From positions 24,569,230 through 24,633,229 of the forward strand of contig OY741272.1 in the NCBI GenBank assembly GCA_963514095.1: DNA of 64,000 nucleotides. Reading direction: 5' to 3'. The DNA comes from Eutrigla gurnardus (lineage: Eukaryota > Chordata > Actinopteri > Perciformes > Triglidae). A program made the translations under genes and the position numbers. The notes beneath the pieces were generated by a model. The model worked only from the letters and a program-made list of their open reading frames with translations, ran no database searches and had not been told where the DNA came from. Positions 1 through 14,694 of this stretch are shown in pieces (the stretch's first letter is position 1; each line of letters opens with the position of its first letter).

Positions 1-357
1 AGCTTTCCATGTTGCATGCTAGCACGCCAGATATGGAGGAGTGAACACAGGAAGATCGTTTGTCTCCGCTAGTTTCCAGCTAAAAAAAAAATGCCACACA
101 CACACGCACGCGAGGCAGGAACACAGGATGCAGTTTTGATCTGCGGCGAGTCTATTTGCCAGAGTGAGACTCCAGTTGTGGCTAATGACTCGACAAATGA
201 GGTATGACTAGGACTATTGTGTACGCAGCAAACATGTTTTAAAGCTGGACGACCAGCTCAGAGTTAAAGCACCGGAAATCTACAGCAGTCAGGAGACCAC
301 TATGACATCATAACCATAACTCTAACGCTAACTTATCTTTTAAAACCCTTTACTAAC

Positions 358-463
<106 letters not shown>

Positions 464-2754
464 TGCCTGCACGTACCTGCCTATTTTGCATACTTTTATT
501 TGTTGTCATTTATTTGACATGATGACTGTCTAAACTTACCTGAGGCTACATCGGTAATAGATTGGAGCTTTGGGGAGTCGGAGTACTTTTAACAAATACT
601 CCCATTGCCGTTTGTATTTTTTGGTTTATTTTAGAATATCTTTAAATTGGGGATTTTAAGAACTCTTTGAGTGTTTTTATCAAGAACAACAATAAGATTG
701 TCCAACCACTTGTAGTCCCTGAGTGCCCTCCATATCACTCACCGAGAGTTACGTTTTTAACGCCCTCCCTTAACAGATAGGGGTCGTTTTCTGTGTTTAC
801 CTCTGGTTGAACTCAAGGACAACAGGTTTGGATGATATCTGATAAGATAACATTTTTTTCATGAAGCTGCATGTGGCTTGCAAGCTCCAAGTGATCTTTA
901 GGTGTTGGTCACATGATTAAATGTGTTGAGGAAATATAAGAATAAGAGAAACTCTTAAGGATTGAATAATAAGGATTGAGCCACTTTACCATAGTGATTG
1001 TAAATTCAGCCTTTGTTGCCACAAGGACGTAAATTGAGATCAGCTGCTCCGTCAGAATGTACAGTACTGTAGGTGAGCGTTCAGACAGGAAGTGAAACGG
1101 GACGTGACAAAGACTCAGCATCAGGGTGACTCAGAGCCCCAGCAGTAGCCTTTTGACGACATCCTGTGGTCTTCCTAATGCTTTCTGTTTGACTTCACCG
1201 ACGCAAAAGCGGTAAACCAGCGGCTCCCACTGCTATAGAGGAGAGAGATGTGTGCGAGTGCAACGCGTTTGACAGTTACAGAATCAAAATTCATCCCCTC
1301 GTGCCTCGGAAAAGCCTCCCGCAGCCCCTCCGCCGCCGCCCTCTCCACCCTCCTCGACTATCAGAGCTGTATCGTTTTGCAAACCTCTGCGGTGATGTTG
1401 TCAGGCTTCTTTCTGTGAAGTGGCCCCAGCCATAAAACAACAGTGACGTGAGTGATTGATCCAGCAATGAAGATGGCAATACTCCTCTGCATCAATATGA
1501 AGGCAGCCTGCGGGACTGGAGCCCTTTCAGACAGCTCTCTGTTTCTCCTCAGAGGAAAAATCCATACACAATTGATGGCAGTTCAAAGAGAGGCTTTATT
1601 GTGGGATATCAAATAAAACATCAGAGAACACAGAGAACGGGAGAGAGAGAGAGATAGAGTGAAAGAGTGCATGTGAGTGAGTGAGAGAGTATGGGTGTGA
1701 GGGGGAGGGAGGGAGAACAGAAAGAGCAATCTGCATTTTGCTTTATCTCCTTTTTGCACCTGAATGGTAATGAACTGGCTTAGATGAAATGGAGAGACTT
1801 CATCGTTTCCCGAGGACTTGCAAACAGCAAGTGGGTGTCAACAGTATCTATGGCGCAATTACACTGTATGATCCTACACGGGGAGGGAAAAAAAACGGTA
1901 TGCAGATACGGAAGACCAGGTGATTGCGTGCCACGAAGGAAGAGACAGCCCAGATAGGCCGGTAAAGGTGTTAAGTATTTATAGGGTTATTTCAGGGTAG
2001 AAGAGTAAAGTAAGTACGAGGGAGAGATATCAGTCGTTTCCTGTCTGTTCTCTGCAGCCTGGCCTCCGGCAAACCCCCGTTATGATTTCATCAGCGCTGC
2101 TTCTAATCCACTTACTTAATGAAATACATAATTAACACAGCTTAATTGTGGTAGGGACAGTTTTGACTGAAATCATTTGGCCGCCGTCGCTGTAATTGAA
2201 TGTGTTCTTCGCTCCCGATCGAGACCTTTTGAGGTTTAGAGGTTTGTTTTCCTCGTTCTTGCGGTTTCTTCGTTGTTGTTTACGTCTGATTGTTTCACCG
2301 TTTGTTGCACGACATAAAGTTATTCGAGTCACGATTTCTTCAATTTTGCACCGATCAGATATTGACATCATTTTGTCAAATTATGCAATTACTAATGCAG
2401 ATCCAGTCTGCTTGAATTATACTTAATAGTCCAGAGGAGGTGCCAACATTTCCAGTCAAAACAAGGTAATACATTGAGTCATAATTTGGCTGGGTTTCAT
2501 TCACGCAGCGTTTAATGTTGCCGTGGGTTTCTTTTCATTCTCACTCTCTACCTCTCTCGCTCCCGTCTCTCTTTTGCTCTTTGGTCGTGATTGATCGGCG
2601 TGTCAGGTATGATGGGGCATCATGGCGTTAGAGCAGGTTTGCAGCTCAGTCATGTGACCGCAGCAGATGGCACAGCTGAGTATTAGAGTGGGTTCACCTG
2701 CTGTTTGCTCTCCCGCTTCCTGCTTTACTGCTATCAAATACCACCCAGGGAGAG

Positions 2755-2805
2755 CAAAGGAGGGGAGGGGGCGGGGGGGAGGGAGGGAGGGGAGGTGAAG
2801 CAAAA
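2755..2805 (+). other. G-rich tract able to form G-quadruplexes
   Basis: At least five runs of three or more G, single-base spacers, within a longer purine-biased stretch (about 2745-2970). Confidence 0.5.
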
Positions 2806-5469
2806 GTTGCAAAGCAAGACAGCGAGGGAGATCGGGGTTTAATAAAGAAAGAGCAAGAGAGAGAGGGGGTGAATGGGAGGGGTGGATAAAGAAAAGATGA
2901 GATGAAGAGGTGATGAGTTAGGACGAGGCAGGGATGTGTGATCCTGAAAAAACAGAGGAGGGGGGGGGAGGAAGGAGCACTAAAAGTGAATGTGCTGTAT
3001 TCTTTCAATGATCTCTTCCTCTTAATCACCCTCCGCCTCGTTCTGCCTTCTCCTTCCCTCTCTCTCTCAGTCATAAGACTCAAATCATAAGCTCATAATG
3101 ACGAGATGTGGTCTCGGATCCATTTAACACCCGTTCCAGACCAGTGGATGAGTGCAGATAGAAGGGGCTTAAGAGACACGGAAAGTAACTATGAGTGATC
3201 GCAGGGCCCCGGTGTCTCCGAGGGACATCCTCTTTGTAATTCTCTTAGTGTAGCATAATATCATTTATCCCACAAATAGACACGTGACCCGGCGGTGGCC
3301 GTGTCACTCAGAGTTCAGGACTCGGGGAGTGCACTCGAAGGACAGGACGCACGCTCGTAACGGCGCACGCGTAAACACGCATTGCATTTCTGCACACATG
3401 CCCGTGCTCGGTCCATGTAGACGCCAGATAAGAAAACCCCATTCACACACACACACACATGCTCATTACATATGCATAGCCAGCACACAGTGCGGCGGCC
3501 ATTGCTGACTAATAGAAGCACTCAGTGCGGCCCCTGCAAACATAAGCGCGTTATCAGTGATGAATTCCACCACACCTACCCACCTTGACAGCGGTCCAAG
3601 CGACAGCCTCCTTCGGCTGCTATCTGCCCTCTACAGCCCCGCTCCTGGGCTGCTAGCGAGTGAGTGGCAGGTGTGTGTAAATGCTGGTGCCGATATGTCA
3701 CCGGCACCAATCTGCAGTCCACAGGGATTCTACTGGGAGTTCAGCCTGAGTATCACACCGCGGAGAAAACAATTTCTGCTGCCAATACTCCCGCGCAGAT
3801 GAGAAATGTTTTAATATTTGCCCGCTGCTTTATGGCCGCGGCGGCGGTGACAGTGATGGAGAAAATGTCAGCTTTTTTTTTTTTTTTTCACCCTTAAATG
3901 CCACTCTTTGTCTCAGTCTGTTTCTTTTCATTGATCTCTGCCTCTGCCTCGGAAATCAATAAGGTCCACCAAAACAGTCGCTTGTCTGAGAATGCATTGC
4001 CCCCCCTCTCCCGATACAGGATTTCGTACTTTACTTTCTTTGCCTAATTAGTTATCCAATACGAGGCAACATGTACAAAGGGGAGGAATAGCATTGTAAT
4101 TCCACAGCTTATTTAGTTGTCACTCACTGGAATGTGCCCCCCCACCACCACCAGAGAATAGGCTAATTCAGAAATTATGTGTGTGGAAATGTGTGCGCTC
4201 ACTTTACTTTCTTTGGAGTGTGCAGTTGTGTGTTTTTTTTTATCTAACTGCAGTAACATTTAACCGGTAATAGCAGCACCACACACACACACACAAAAAA
4301 AGGACAATACCTCCCTTCTTACCCTCCAGCTACTCCAGAGCTCAGGCAGAAGCTCGTCGATAGTAACTGACCCAAACTTGCACCCTCACGGGGGTGAAGG
4401 GTAATTCAGTCAGCATTGCCACTCAGCTGCAGTCCCTCTCTCCCCCCCCTCCGGTGCTGCCGCAAACAGGGAAGAGCAGGAGAGATAGAGCAGTCACAGT
4501 TTAGGGCTGGAACAGGATGGTGGATGTTCTCCATCGACCGGGGCCCTCAGGAGCAGACTGCATGCTGGAGCCCCCGTGTCAATCCCAATCAGATATCTGT
4601 GATATAGGCAGCGATTCAAACAGACATTGTGTTGTTGTCCCCCCCCCCACTCCTAAGTCACATACATATTTCATCAGATGACTGAAAGGTTAACATTAAA
4701 ATGTGAGCAACAATAGGGCCATTTAGCTGAGTCGTTGATTCTGGGGTCACGCGGGGGACGTCAGGGAGAGTGATGATATAATATAACGCATCACTTCCCT
4801 TACATGTCGACGGGCGGACAATTAAAGGTTTGTTCTCGCAAGAAAATCTCTTCCATTCCTGAGGGTTGGACGAGGAGGAGGAAGAGGAGGGGGGGACGTG
4901 AAACGGATCCGTCCTGAGACTTTTTACCGGCCGACGTATTGTCTTAGACATGTGTCGATTGCATACAAACACGTTCAGTGTTCGTACTGTAAACACGGCG
5001 GGGACACAAAGAGAATTAGTTAGCTCGAGGGACGGAGTTACAGTCAGACGTGTAATTCATCTTTCATTAAGAACGGAAACAGACGTACAATACCTGGAAG
5101 CACCAAACTATACGCACACCGCAGGCAGTCACAGGTTAATGTTTAAAGGGGTTTACAGCTCACTTTAACAATTGGCGTGTTTTCCCTGTGGCCTACTACA
5201 GTCCAATCAATAGTTACAACATGAGCAGCTGTCTCCCAAATCCTTTTTCTGACCTTTCATGTTTATCCCGACTGTCAACGCGTACAAGCAAACAAGTTGT
5301 ACTCCTTCTGTACAATGAGGAAGGGAGAGGTTATTAACAATAAATGTTCGACTGGATTCGGGAACCCGAAGAGTAGTTTTACACAAACCCTTTAAGAGGA
5401 ATTATTCCATTTTTTTAATGTATTTAATCTCCTGAGAAAATCCAAACCGCTCTCAAATCTTTCTGGAAA

Positions 5470-5760
5470 ATATAAACGCTAAAGCTGCAGTCAGAAGATG
5501 GTTAGCTTAGCATCAAAACTGGAAACTGGGGGAAACAGCTAGCTTAGCTCAGTTCAACGGTAGCACCTCTAAACATCACTTATTAACATGTTAAATCTCT
5601 GTTTTACTATACAGTTACCTCCTATTATCATTTGGTTTGGTACAAGTTAAACAAACGTCATATAATGTGTGAAGAGGTGCTGCTAAGAGGATTTGCATTA
5701 AGCTAACAAGCTAACAGTCTCCTGGCTGCATTCACTAGCATTCGACCTATGTGAAAGTCC
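5470..5760 (+). mobile_element. Dispersed percomorph repeat (GCTAGC-rich family), copy 1
   Basis: Contains GGTTAGCTTAGCATC, ACTGGAAACTGGGGGAAACA, GCTAGCTTAGCTCAG and GCACCTCTAAACATCACTTA in the order I recognise from a widespread percomorph interspersed repeat. Its class is uncertain to me. Confidence 0.6.
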
Positions 5761-6393
5761 TGTGTTTGTTTGCCCCCGTGTGGACTATCTCTTCATACCA
5801 CGTCAGTCTCTCTGACCGTCTAATAATAACATCAGCGTTAAATAAACCTGTATCGGACGCTGAGCGGCCGCTGACCACCAGAGACACGCTTCACATGAGG
5901 CAAGTCCTTGGGAAAGCGTGAGTAAGAGAAACCGATGGCGTGTACACAAGGTCTTCAGAACACTTCGGCCGAGGTGCTGCAGCCTGTCAAAGCAGCCCAG
6001 TGTCAGGTGACAAGGCATCGCGCCGCCTCAGACAGAAATGGCCCAGTAATGTCTCAGCCGATGAACCGAAGGGGGCCGCCCGCTCCGTCCCTCCATCACA
6101 GCTGAGTCCAAACAGCAGGCTGCCGCTGTCACCGTCTGTTAACGCGCCTCCACGTAAACACCTGCCTTAACCGTGGCAATGCCTCGCCGTCACATGACCC
6201 GGATCCTTATCACTTTGTTTCAACTGGCTCCGAGTTTTGATCTGTGATCCAAAGCCAAAAAATCTTAAACATTCAATATAAATAGTACATTTTAAAGGAT
6301 AATTCAAACTAAATACAACTTGAGTCATATTTTCATAGTTTATGCCATTTACGACAGCAGTCCTAGTTATAATAATAATATTTTACTCTAACA

Positions 6394-6628
6394 TTAGTGG
6401 AATGTAACCAAGCACTCAACTGTTTTTGTAATGCAGATGTTTTACGTACGAATTACTGGATCAATCTGCAAAGCATGATTCATTGTCATAGTTTATATTA
6501 AATGAGTAAAGTAAATTAACTAATTTGCAGTTCATATACTTTTACCTTTAAATAGGTTTTGGACTACTTGTAACAGAGTTATTGCTACTTTTAACTTGAA
6601 GTAAAACATCTGAATTCTTGCACCACTG
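6394..6628 (+). mobile_element. MITE-like teleost repeat with CACTG/CAGTG-type ends
   Basis: The left end (TTAGTGGAATGTAACCAAGC) and right end (AAACATCTGAATTCTTGCAC then CACTGG) resemble the inverted termini of a very common fish non-autonomous element that begins CAGTGGTGGAA and ends TTCCACCACTG. The copy is old and no clear target duplication was seen. Confidence 0.55.
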
Positions 6629-9401
6629 GTGACCTTCTCACGGTCATTGTTTAGATTACCATGGTGACGTCGCTTTGAAGACGTCCACCCGAGGGAAAGA
6701 AACACAAGTAGTCAGACAATCAGGAAGATTTGTAGCAAACCTCCCAGATTAGTCAGACTCATTCGGAAGAGGAAAACGTAAGCAAATCGTAAATCATAAC
6801 TCAAACTGTCAGTTAGAAACATAGTTCAACCATGACCTGCTGTGCTTTCTGTAGTTTGTTTTCTTGTGAAATGGAGGATTTTTACTGACATTACATGTGA
6901 CCTCACTTTCAGTTTCACCTGCTAAGAATCGAGTTAAACTGTTAGTGTTTCCTGCTCTGTCTGACTTTCTTCATTACAAAGAAACAATAGTAGGCTCAAG
7001 CTGTAATTAGCTGGAATCATTCTTTGAGGACGATCATTATGTGGGTGGTCTTCCTGTTGATCATAAACACAATAGCCAGTGTCAGGATATGACCAAATAT
7101 AGTCCTGATCTGTGACTCCGAATTGGCTTTTTGCTTCACTACAAACTGCAGCATTTTCCATAGATTTTTGTTGCAGGTAAAACAAAAGGGAAAAGAATGG
7201 CAATCGAGTGGAATTTGATTGAGCAAAATAAATCTCTCCTGAGAGAAAGGACTCATTGAATAGCATTTGAACACTGGCATTGTACGACATGTTTTCCTCT
7301 GCCACACGTCTTCATAGTATTCTGCCTAATCCTGTTTTCCACAGTCTAGTCTGAAAAAAAAGGCCCCTCTGTGGCCTAAGGGACGTGAATAATTGTTGAT
7401 ACAGAGGCTGTTTCATAAACTCCTAACACTGTAATCACACTCTGACAGATGTAGGCCTACTACATATAATCGCACACGCACAGATTTAACCCCCTCTTTC
7501 TTTTTTTCCCAATGACTCACCGCTCATATCGGCATAATGACCGCAGACTGATCCAGCCCACAGGGGCTGAGGGTTGGAGCGATGCATGGGTTCTGAATAA
7601 ACAATGAATGACGCTCGCGAGGAAGGGTTGGATTTGGCCGTAAAACTGTAGCGCCGGTAAACTGATACTCCGAGTCCACAGATACTGGCCATACTGCACT
7701 GATTTCAAAACAGGCTGCTGATTGCGAGGCTCATCTGCTTCCAGTAAATAAAAAAAAGATGTTTAGTTCTTCACATCCCTTCGGTCCCAGAAAGCATCAG
7801 CTCAATCCTTCACACCTTCCCAGAAACTTCACATTTTTTTCTGTTATTGCAGCAGATTATGAAATGAATGACATTTGACCAAATGCAGAACAATAGCTCA
7901 CAACCTAACCTTTTGTCCCTTGCTAAGTGGCAGTATCCTGGTATAGATTCAGCCACGATGAAGCATGAATAGTAATTGTTTACCTGCAGTTGGTACAATG
8001 TCAACAGACTAATCCATCACATGCACCCTGTCCACTTATTTATAGACAAGGGGGATAAATCAGGCGAGTGGATGAAAGTTGAAAAGACAAACACAAGGAC
8101 ACAAATAGGAGTCCCATAGATAATCCTTTAAACATTTTTAATCAAGACGTCAGCAACGAGAAAGATGAATGAAGCATCCGTCTATCTGTAATTAAACTTG
8201 TGCATCATCATAATGTAGATATAATGTGATAAACAGCCTGACTGGTGATATACTGATTCTAATAGCGCAGTGAATGATTTGAGCTTCATCATCGCTTGAG
8301 GTTTGCATTGTAACACTGAAGGATGTAATTTGAGCTATATTGGCATTATGGGTTTTACATTGTGAAACTTGGTGGTGAAGGATATGAGCTACTGTATAAG
8401 TTGGTGTCGCGGAAGTGCGTGATTTTAATTATCAACACTTATCAAGACACCCGGAACTTTCTGATGAAGACCCAACAAACAGTTCTTAGAAATATGATAG
8501 ATGTGTAGAGATCAGAAAGGATATACAACATTGGAGGTATTAAGATATCTGGTCCATGAAGTGGCTTTAGGACTACAAAATCAACTAATCCACCACCACA
8601 GCCTCATTTATAAGAAAAGACTCCTGTTGATTGCATTCAAACTTTAAAAATCATACGTGTAAGGATCAGAAATTATAAATATTTATACATAATCCAGTGG
8701 AAAAAAATCCCATCGGCCAATTTCCGGGATTCCTTGAAAATTACATCGTCCCTGCACCACTCCGATTCCTTTTAAAATGTTTATCATCATCTGACTGTGT
8801 CATGTGACCAACACTCCACAAGAACACAGTGTTATAAAATCTGCCTCCATTCTGACAGAAACGATTATCACTTTGACAATCTGTCTGCAACATGTTTGTC
8901 TTGTGATTCCTCAGACGCCTTGAACAGTGTTGCTTTCACTGCAAGTTCATTTATACATCATTTATTGGGAAAAAATGACCCCTTCTTTTGTTTATGTGCA
9001 GGAGATAAGGGAACACTGCGAGCACTCATGGGCAAATCGAGCATGCATCTAATCTTTCCATGTGAGCCTCGTTTTTTTTAATTATTTTTAGATTTTATAG
9101 AAATGTGCTGGTTGTTTGTGCGTCTCCCACATAGACCGCGTGCTGTCAGGAGGTGTGCTCTCCGATGTCTTCTTCATCAAACTGAAGGAACGGGAGACGG
9201 CACAACACCTTCAGACACTCAGACGTGCGGCGTGACGGCTGGCGAGGGAATGCAAAGAGACGGGGAAACAAAACAAAAAAACTGTGTGTTTCATTGCAAG
9301 ATTGAAGCTGATGGGCCTGATTATATCTGCCCCAAATATATAAAGAGATATCCCATTGTATAATACTACCTTTCAATGTCATCGGATTTGTTAGGAGAAG
9401 G

Positions 9402-9453
9402 GCGGGGTTGGGGGTAGGGGTGTGGGTGGGGAAGAGGGAAGGAGGGGGGGGGC
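9402..9453 (+). other. G-rich tract able to form G-quadruplexes
   Basis: Many GGG-GGGGG runs with short TT, TA and TGT spacers, in the region downstream of znf536. Confidence 0.55.
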
Positions 9454-12400
9454 TGAGATTACAGTGAATGTCACCCTACCTCCTCTCTCAATCATCCACT
9501 TTCAATCCATCGCCGTCCCGGGGTTTGCGAGACAGCTTGGCGATGATGCCAGTAAAATGGGATCAATAGCATAGGGAAAAACGGACCAGACAATCTCTTA
9601 CCCCCTTGAACTTCTGTACCCGTGATTGATTTGTCCCCTGCCACATAGCAGAGGAGACATTAGAGACAAGGAACATGTGTGTGGCTGCACATGTGTGTGT
9701 GTGTGTGTGTGTGTGCACCTGTGTACGTGTGTTGAAAGCATGTTTTTTGTAAAAGTGGGATGTCTGCGCGTGTGCTCGGTGATTGATGATCTGAAGCGCA
9801 CACACATCATCAGCAAGGCATTTGCGAGGTGTGTGAGTCAGGAGCTGTCATCCCCCTCAGTCTCCCCAAGCAGAGGCCTCGGCTGCTGATTTATAGTAAA
9901 TCATTAAAATCTGCTTATTATTGCAGCAGCTCATCACCCCCCCCACCACCCCACCCTCCCCTCAGTCCCCATAGCCAGCCCCTCCCCCACCAAAAACTTG
10001 CCACGCCACTGCAGACACACACACACACACACAGAGAGGGGAGATTCTCTCCAACCAGCTCGGCGACAGTAACTTATACCCGCAGAGCGATTGGTCAGCA
10101 AAGTTCTGGCACGTTAAATCCATTTCTGACGCGCGTTTCGGGAAAATAAATACGCCAGATGTCTTGTTTCATAAACGTCGGATGAAGAAGCCAATGAAAG
10201 GATCTGGCTGTGTTCCTGAACAACAGCTGGAGCAGCGTGGAAGTATCTATCCACCCACAAAAAAACAAAAAAAAAAGGGATGAAAAAACTTTCTGATGGG
10301 CACTCATGCTTGCATGTGCATAAACACACACACACACACCTGCACACCTCTACTGTCTATAAACTGAAAATGTGATGTGACTTGAACAATGACAGGTGTG
10401 TTTGTCAAGGATGTGGCTGTCACTTCAAATCAATGGACGGGAGCGTCTTCCCAGGGAGAAGCTCCACTAAGGTTTGACTGGTTACACCGCGCTTCACTGC
10501 AGACTGGAGAACAGTAAGTTGTCAAAGTGGCATTCAGGAAGCCCTCGCATAGGTGTCATCAGATTTACCCCCCAAAAAATAAAAAATCATCCAAAAGCAG
10601 CTCATTTTAGCTTTTATTTCATCAGCAATATGGATTCCAGAGGCCGTTATGACTCACGTGGCAAAAAAAAAGAGGAGAAAAAATCATTATCCGAGGCCGT
10701 CCATCCATCTGCAGATCGTTAGCATGAGCAAATCCGAGAATCGCTTGTTTTAAAAAACGCTGTTCGCCGTTCAGGCGAGTTGTGCCGGGGCACACGGAAT
10801 GAAACGAGGATAATCATTTCCACTGAATAACTCAAGTGAGAATCACAGCTTGTCTATTGTCGCTTTGCGGTGCGTGGTTTGTCAAATGCTTTTCAATTAC
10901 AGCCTTTAACTTGAGGCGCTATCACATCCCTATGAAGTGATTTTAATGGAGTTTGGTGCAATTGTTTGTTATGCCAGACAGGTCTTTTCGGCGGGAAGAG
11001 AGAGAGAGCGGGAGAGGGAGGGAGAGAGAGGCTTGGAACTCAAATGAACTTTGGGCAATAACATGACACGAGTGGGTGAGCAGGGGAGTCGCTGTGGGCT
11101 GGGATCTAGTCACTGTCACCGGTATTTAACTGAACATGTGTATTGTATGATATGAGGGGTGTTTTTCTTCACGTGCACGCCCGAAAAACTCCAAACATGG
11201 ATGCTGGCATCTGATTTGGCAGATACAGCATTCTGCATCCTGATTGCTGTCTCCAACACCCCACTTCTCCCTCCCTCCCACATACAGGATAACAGCCTCC
11301 GTTCCGTCTCTAAAGCCCGGATCCTGGGAGCACAGGTGCAGGACTGCAGGGCCGCAGCCTCCCAGGCCCCCGGATGCTGAAACAGGAGAGGCGAGCCGGC
11401 GCACACGCAGAATTACAACACCTCCATTTCTCACACTGACATAATCCCCGTGTTTTATTTGTCCCCTTGTAATTCTTTTTATATCTTGGGCTTATGTTCT
11501 TTGGCATCCGTTCAATCCGGGCCTCGGGACACAGTGTGCGTGAAGGGGGGGGTTGGGGTTCTACCGGGGCCCCATATGTGTGCCTTGCTCCAGTTAACGC
11601 ATATTAGTTTCTTTGTAACTGTGACTAAACTGGCACATCTCAGCTGGGAGATGCACCGGCTTTGACTGACAGGCCGTGTCTGGATGCTGTACTTTGAGTC
11701 TCACGCGGACTTGTCCAACACGGGGCCCCTGTCAGAGCGCCCTCACTCAGGCTGTCAAGGAACCGCGGAGGGCTGGTTCACGGCTCTGACCACGTCTCTG
11801 AATTCCCTTACACTCTATATATATATGTGTGTGTGTGTGTGGGAAGTAGGGAATGATTATCTCACACTCTGCCGTTCCCTCTGTGTTACTTTAAAACCAA
11901 ATTCTCGGAAGCATGTTGCCGGCGTGTTCCTTCGTTTTCCCAAGTGAAACATTTTTCATTCTCATATTTTTTGGGGGCTAGATTGCCTGTGAAAAAGAAG
12001 AGAAAAAAAAGGGTGACTTGTACATACCCCGATTAAATCAGTCACTAAAATTACGTTGAGAAAGCTTTTCCAATAACAGCTTGATATTAGGACTTCGGCG
12101 CTGTGTTGATGTATGTTGTTGGCGGAGAAAATCTGTTAAATCGGTGCCATTTGATGCCAACAGTCTTAAATATTGTTTTCACAACTGTGCAAGCTAATTA
12201 CCTTTAATTTTTCATCTGTGCTCCGAGGGGTGTAAGAGACTGTGATTAGTGATTCATTACTTCTCATTACCTGGCCTGTCAAAGTGTTTCCTTTACTTAT
12301 TCAGGCTGATTAGCTGTACATGGCCCGCCTCTCTCAACGACGCAGAGAAAGAGACCTCAAACATGGTCGGCGAGTAAGCAACTGTAAATACCGATAATGA

Positions 12401-13723
12401 GAGTGAGGGGGGGGCCTGTTAAAGGAAAGCGATGGTGATGATTTTCACGATGGACAAAAGACAGAAAGAACAAAACATACAGACCAATAGCCAATTAGTA
12501 TATCAATTAAAAAATGATAGATTCTGATCTGGAGCTGATAGATAAACAGCACACCATATGATGTTGGCATGCTCTCCAGAGTAGGGTTATTTATAGGTGT
12601 CAGAGGATGGGGATTGATTTACTGCAGGTAAACAGGATGTCATTCTCAGCATAAAAGGTCAAGGTGAGCCAAAGCGCCGCGATGGGTAAAAATACAGGAA
12701 TCTGTGTCATTCACTCGTCTGTCAAGCCAATCAGGCTGCGGAGGGCATGACACAACCTGATAACTGCATTTTTAGATAAAGCGATGACACGATGAGTCTT
12801 TGAGTTCAAACGTAAAGAAGAAAACAAACACTGGGAGAGATGGGTGAAAAAAACAGGAGCTGGAAAGATGAGCAGGATGAAAAAAGCCTGACTATGACAT
12901 TGACTTCGGTTGTGAGACATTAACTAAAACATTCATCACTGTTAGGAGTAATTAACAAACTTCCCCCAGCATTAATTAAAGGCCCTGCTTTAAGGGAAAC
13001 TGTGCTTAATTAGGAGGTTTGACAGGATGAGGCCTTGGGGATGATCCATATCCAGAGGGCTGTTGGAGGGGTACAAGTGACAGAATTATCACCGTTTTTG
13101 GGAACATTTTTCTCCCGCCTCGCCCCGAAACTCCGTGCCCTTGGTCAACTCTCAAGCCGGTCTGGTCTGACCTGGTCTGGCTTGGCACGGCTCAGAAAAA
13201 ACTATTGACAGGTATGACAGGTCTCCGATTAGCCAGTCAGCTGGAGGCCCAGACCTTGTCATCTGTCAGCTAGAGAGAAGAAGGGTGAGTGAGCAGGGGG
13301 AGGAGAAGTAGGAAGAGGGCGGAGAGAGAGATTTAAGGGGGAAAAAAGAGAGGAGGGAGAGGATCGGCGACAGTAAGGTAACGCAAAAAAAACACATGTA
13401 TATCAGGCCTGAGTCACCTGCAGGAGTGTTTGTGAGGCACTCCATTACAAAAAGCCGAGTGTTTGAGGATGACAAATGTGTACCCAAAGAATCTGTGATT
13501 GGATCGGGGATTAAGGGGGCTGGCGTGTCTCTGAAGGGAAACAGGCAGGAGACGGACAGACAGAGAGGAAGAAGGAAGAGATGAAGGGATGGAAAAAAGG
13601 GGGGACAGTAAACGAATGTCAGGCAGGGAGACGGAGTGGCAGAGTGGGTGGGATTTGACAGACACATCTCACGGCGGCTGACAGCTCCGTCAATAGCCCC
13701 AGGTTGGCCACCGTGATTGACAG

Positions 13724-13737
13724 CTAGCAGGTGGCGC
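13724..13737 (+). promoter_or_regulatory. CTCF-type motif
   Basis: CTAGCAGGTGGCGC has one mismatch to CCASYAGRKGGCRS; it lies about 1 kb beyond the znf536 stop. Confidence 0.4.
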
Positions 13738-14493
13738 ATGAATGGAGTTGTCAGGCCGACTGTCAGTCAAAGTCACATCGCCGTGGCTACAAGGACCCCC
13801 CGACTGAACAGGCACACAGCTGCCCAAGGTGATCTCTGGGTACACGGGCAGGCTTTTGGCGGAGGCAGAGCTCCGGTCGTGCTGAAATTACAATACGGCA
13901 GCAGAGTAGCACACAATGGTCGCGTTGATTGGGTCTATTTCATACTAGTGGGCAGATCTGGTGCGTACACACATGGGTTGTTCCACTCAATTTACAAAAA
14001 GAAAAAAGTACGGGGGGATTTGAATGTACTATCAATACATCTCCGCAGTTTTTCCATTTCCTTGGTTCCCCTTAATTGAGCATTGTTCCAGCACGAGGGC
14101 ATGAAGCATAGGAGTTAATGGGCAATAATTATATGTGAGAGAGGCTTTCTCCCTGGAGTGGAATCCAGAACAAATGGAAGCTCCGATGTGCAACATTCTA
14201 CTTCATTACATCTGCCGCGATTAAAGCCCGAACATCTGGCACCACATCCTGACAGATAGACAAGACTTCTGGACTGGAAGGGAAATCGAGCGATATTTAC
14301 AAAAAAAAAATGTAACACGGGGTATTTACTGGATGAAAGAACAAGTGCTTCGGGCAGCCACGGTACATTCTCCCTATCAGACAAGCGTTGGGACTGATAG
14401 ATAGCGTGTAAACACAAGTAAATTGTTGGGACACTTTTTGACAAAAATGAACGGCACTAAATACCCTCGCTACACTTTCACATCACAACGGAC

Positions 14494-14499
14494 TTTATT
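14494..14499 (-). terminator. Candidate poly(A) signal for znf536
   Basis: TTTATT on the plus strand (AATAAA on the minus strand) lies 195 bp past the znf536 stop codon. It is the first canonical hexamer downstream and would give a short 3' UTR. Confidence 0.5.
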
Positions 14500-14694
14500 A
14501 TTTCATTATAGGCAGCTTCTTTGCTACAGATAAATACGTACTGTGGCTCTTCAAGTAAACACTGGAATGTACATCAAGGTTGGTTGTTAAGTTTTTTTTT
14601 TTGTTGTTTTTTTTTTTTTAATCATCCTAACCCCTTCGAGGTGAAGCTAAAACAATAATCATAAATGTCTATATCCGCTGTTGCCATGACAACA

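Noticed and set aside
13266..13739. 157-codon minus-strand open frame
   Set aside because: Encoded by a pyrimidine-rich low-complexity stretch (Ser/Pro/Leu runs); no family resemblance.
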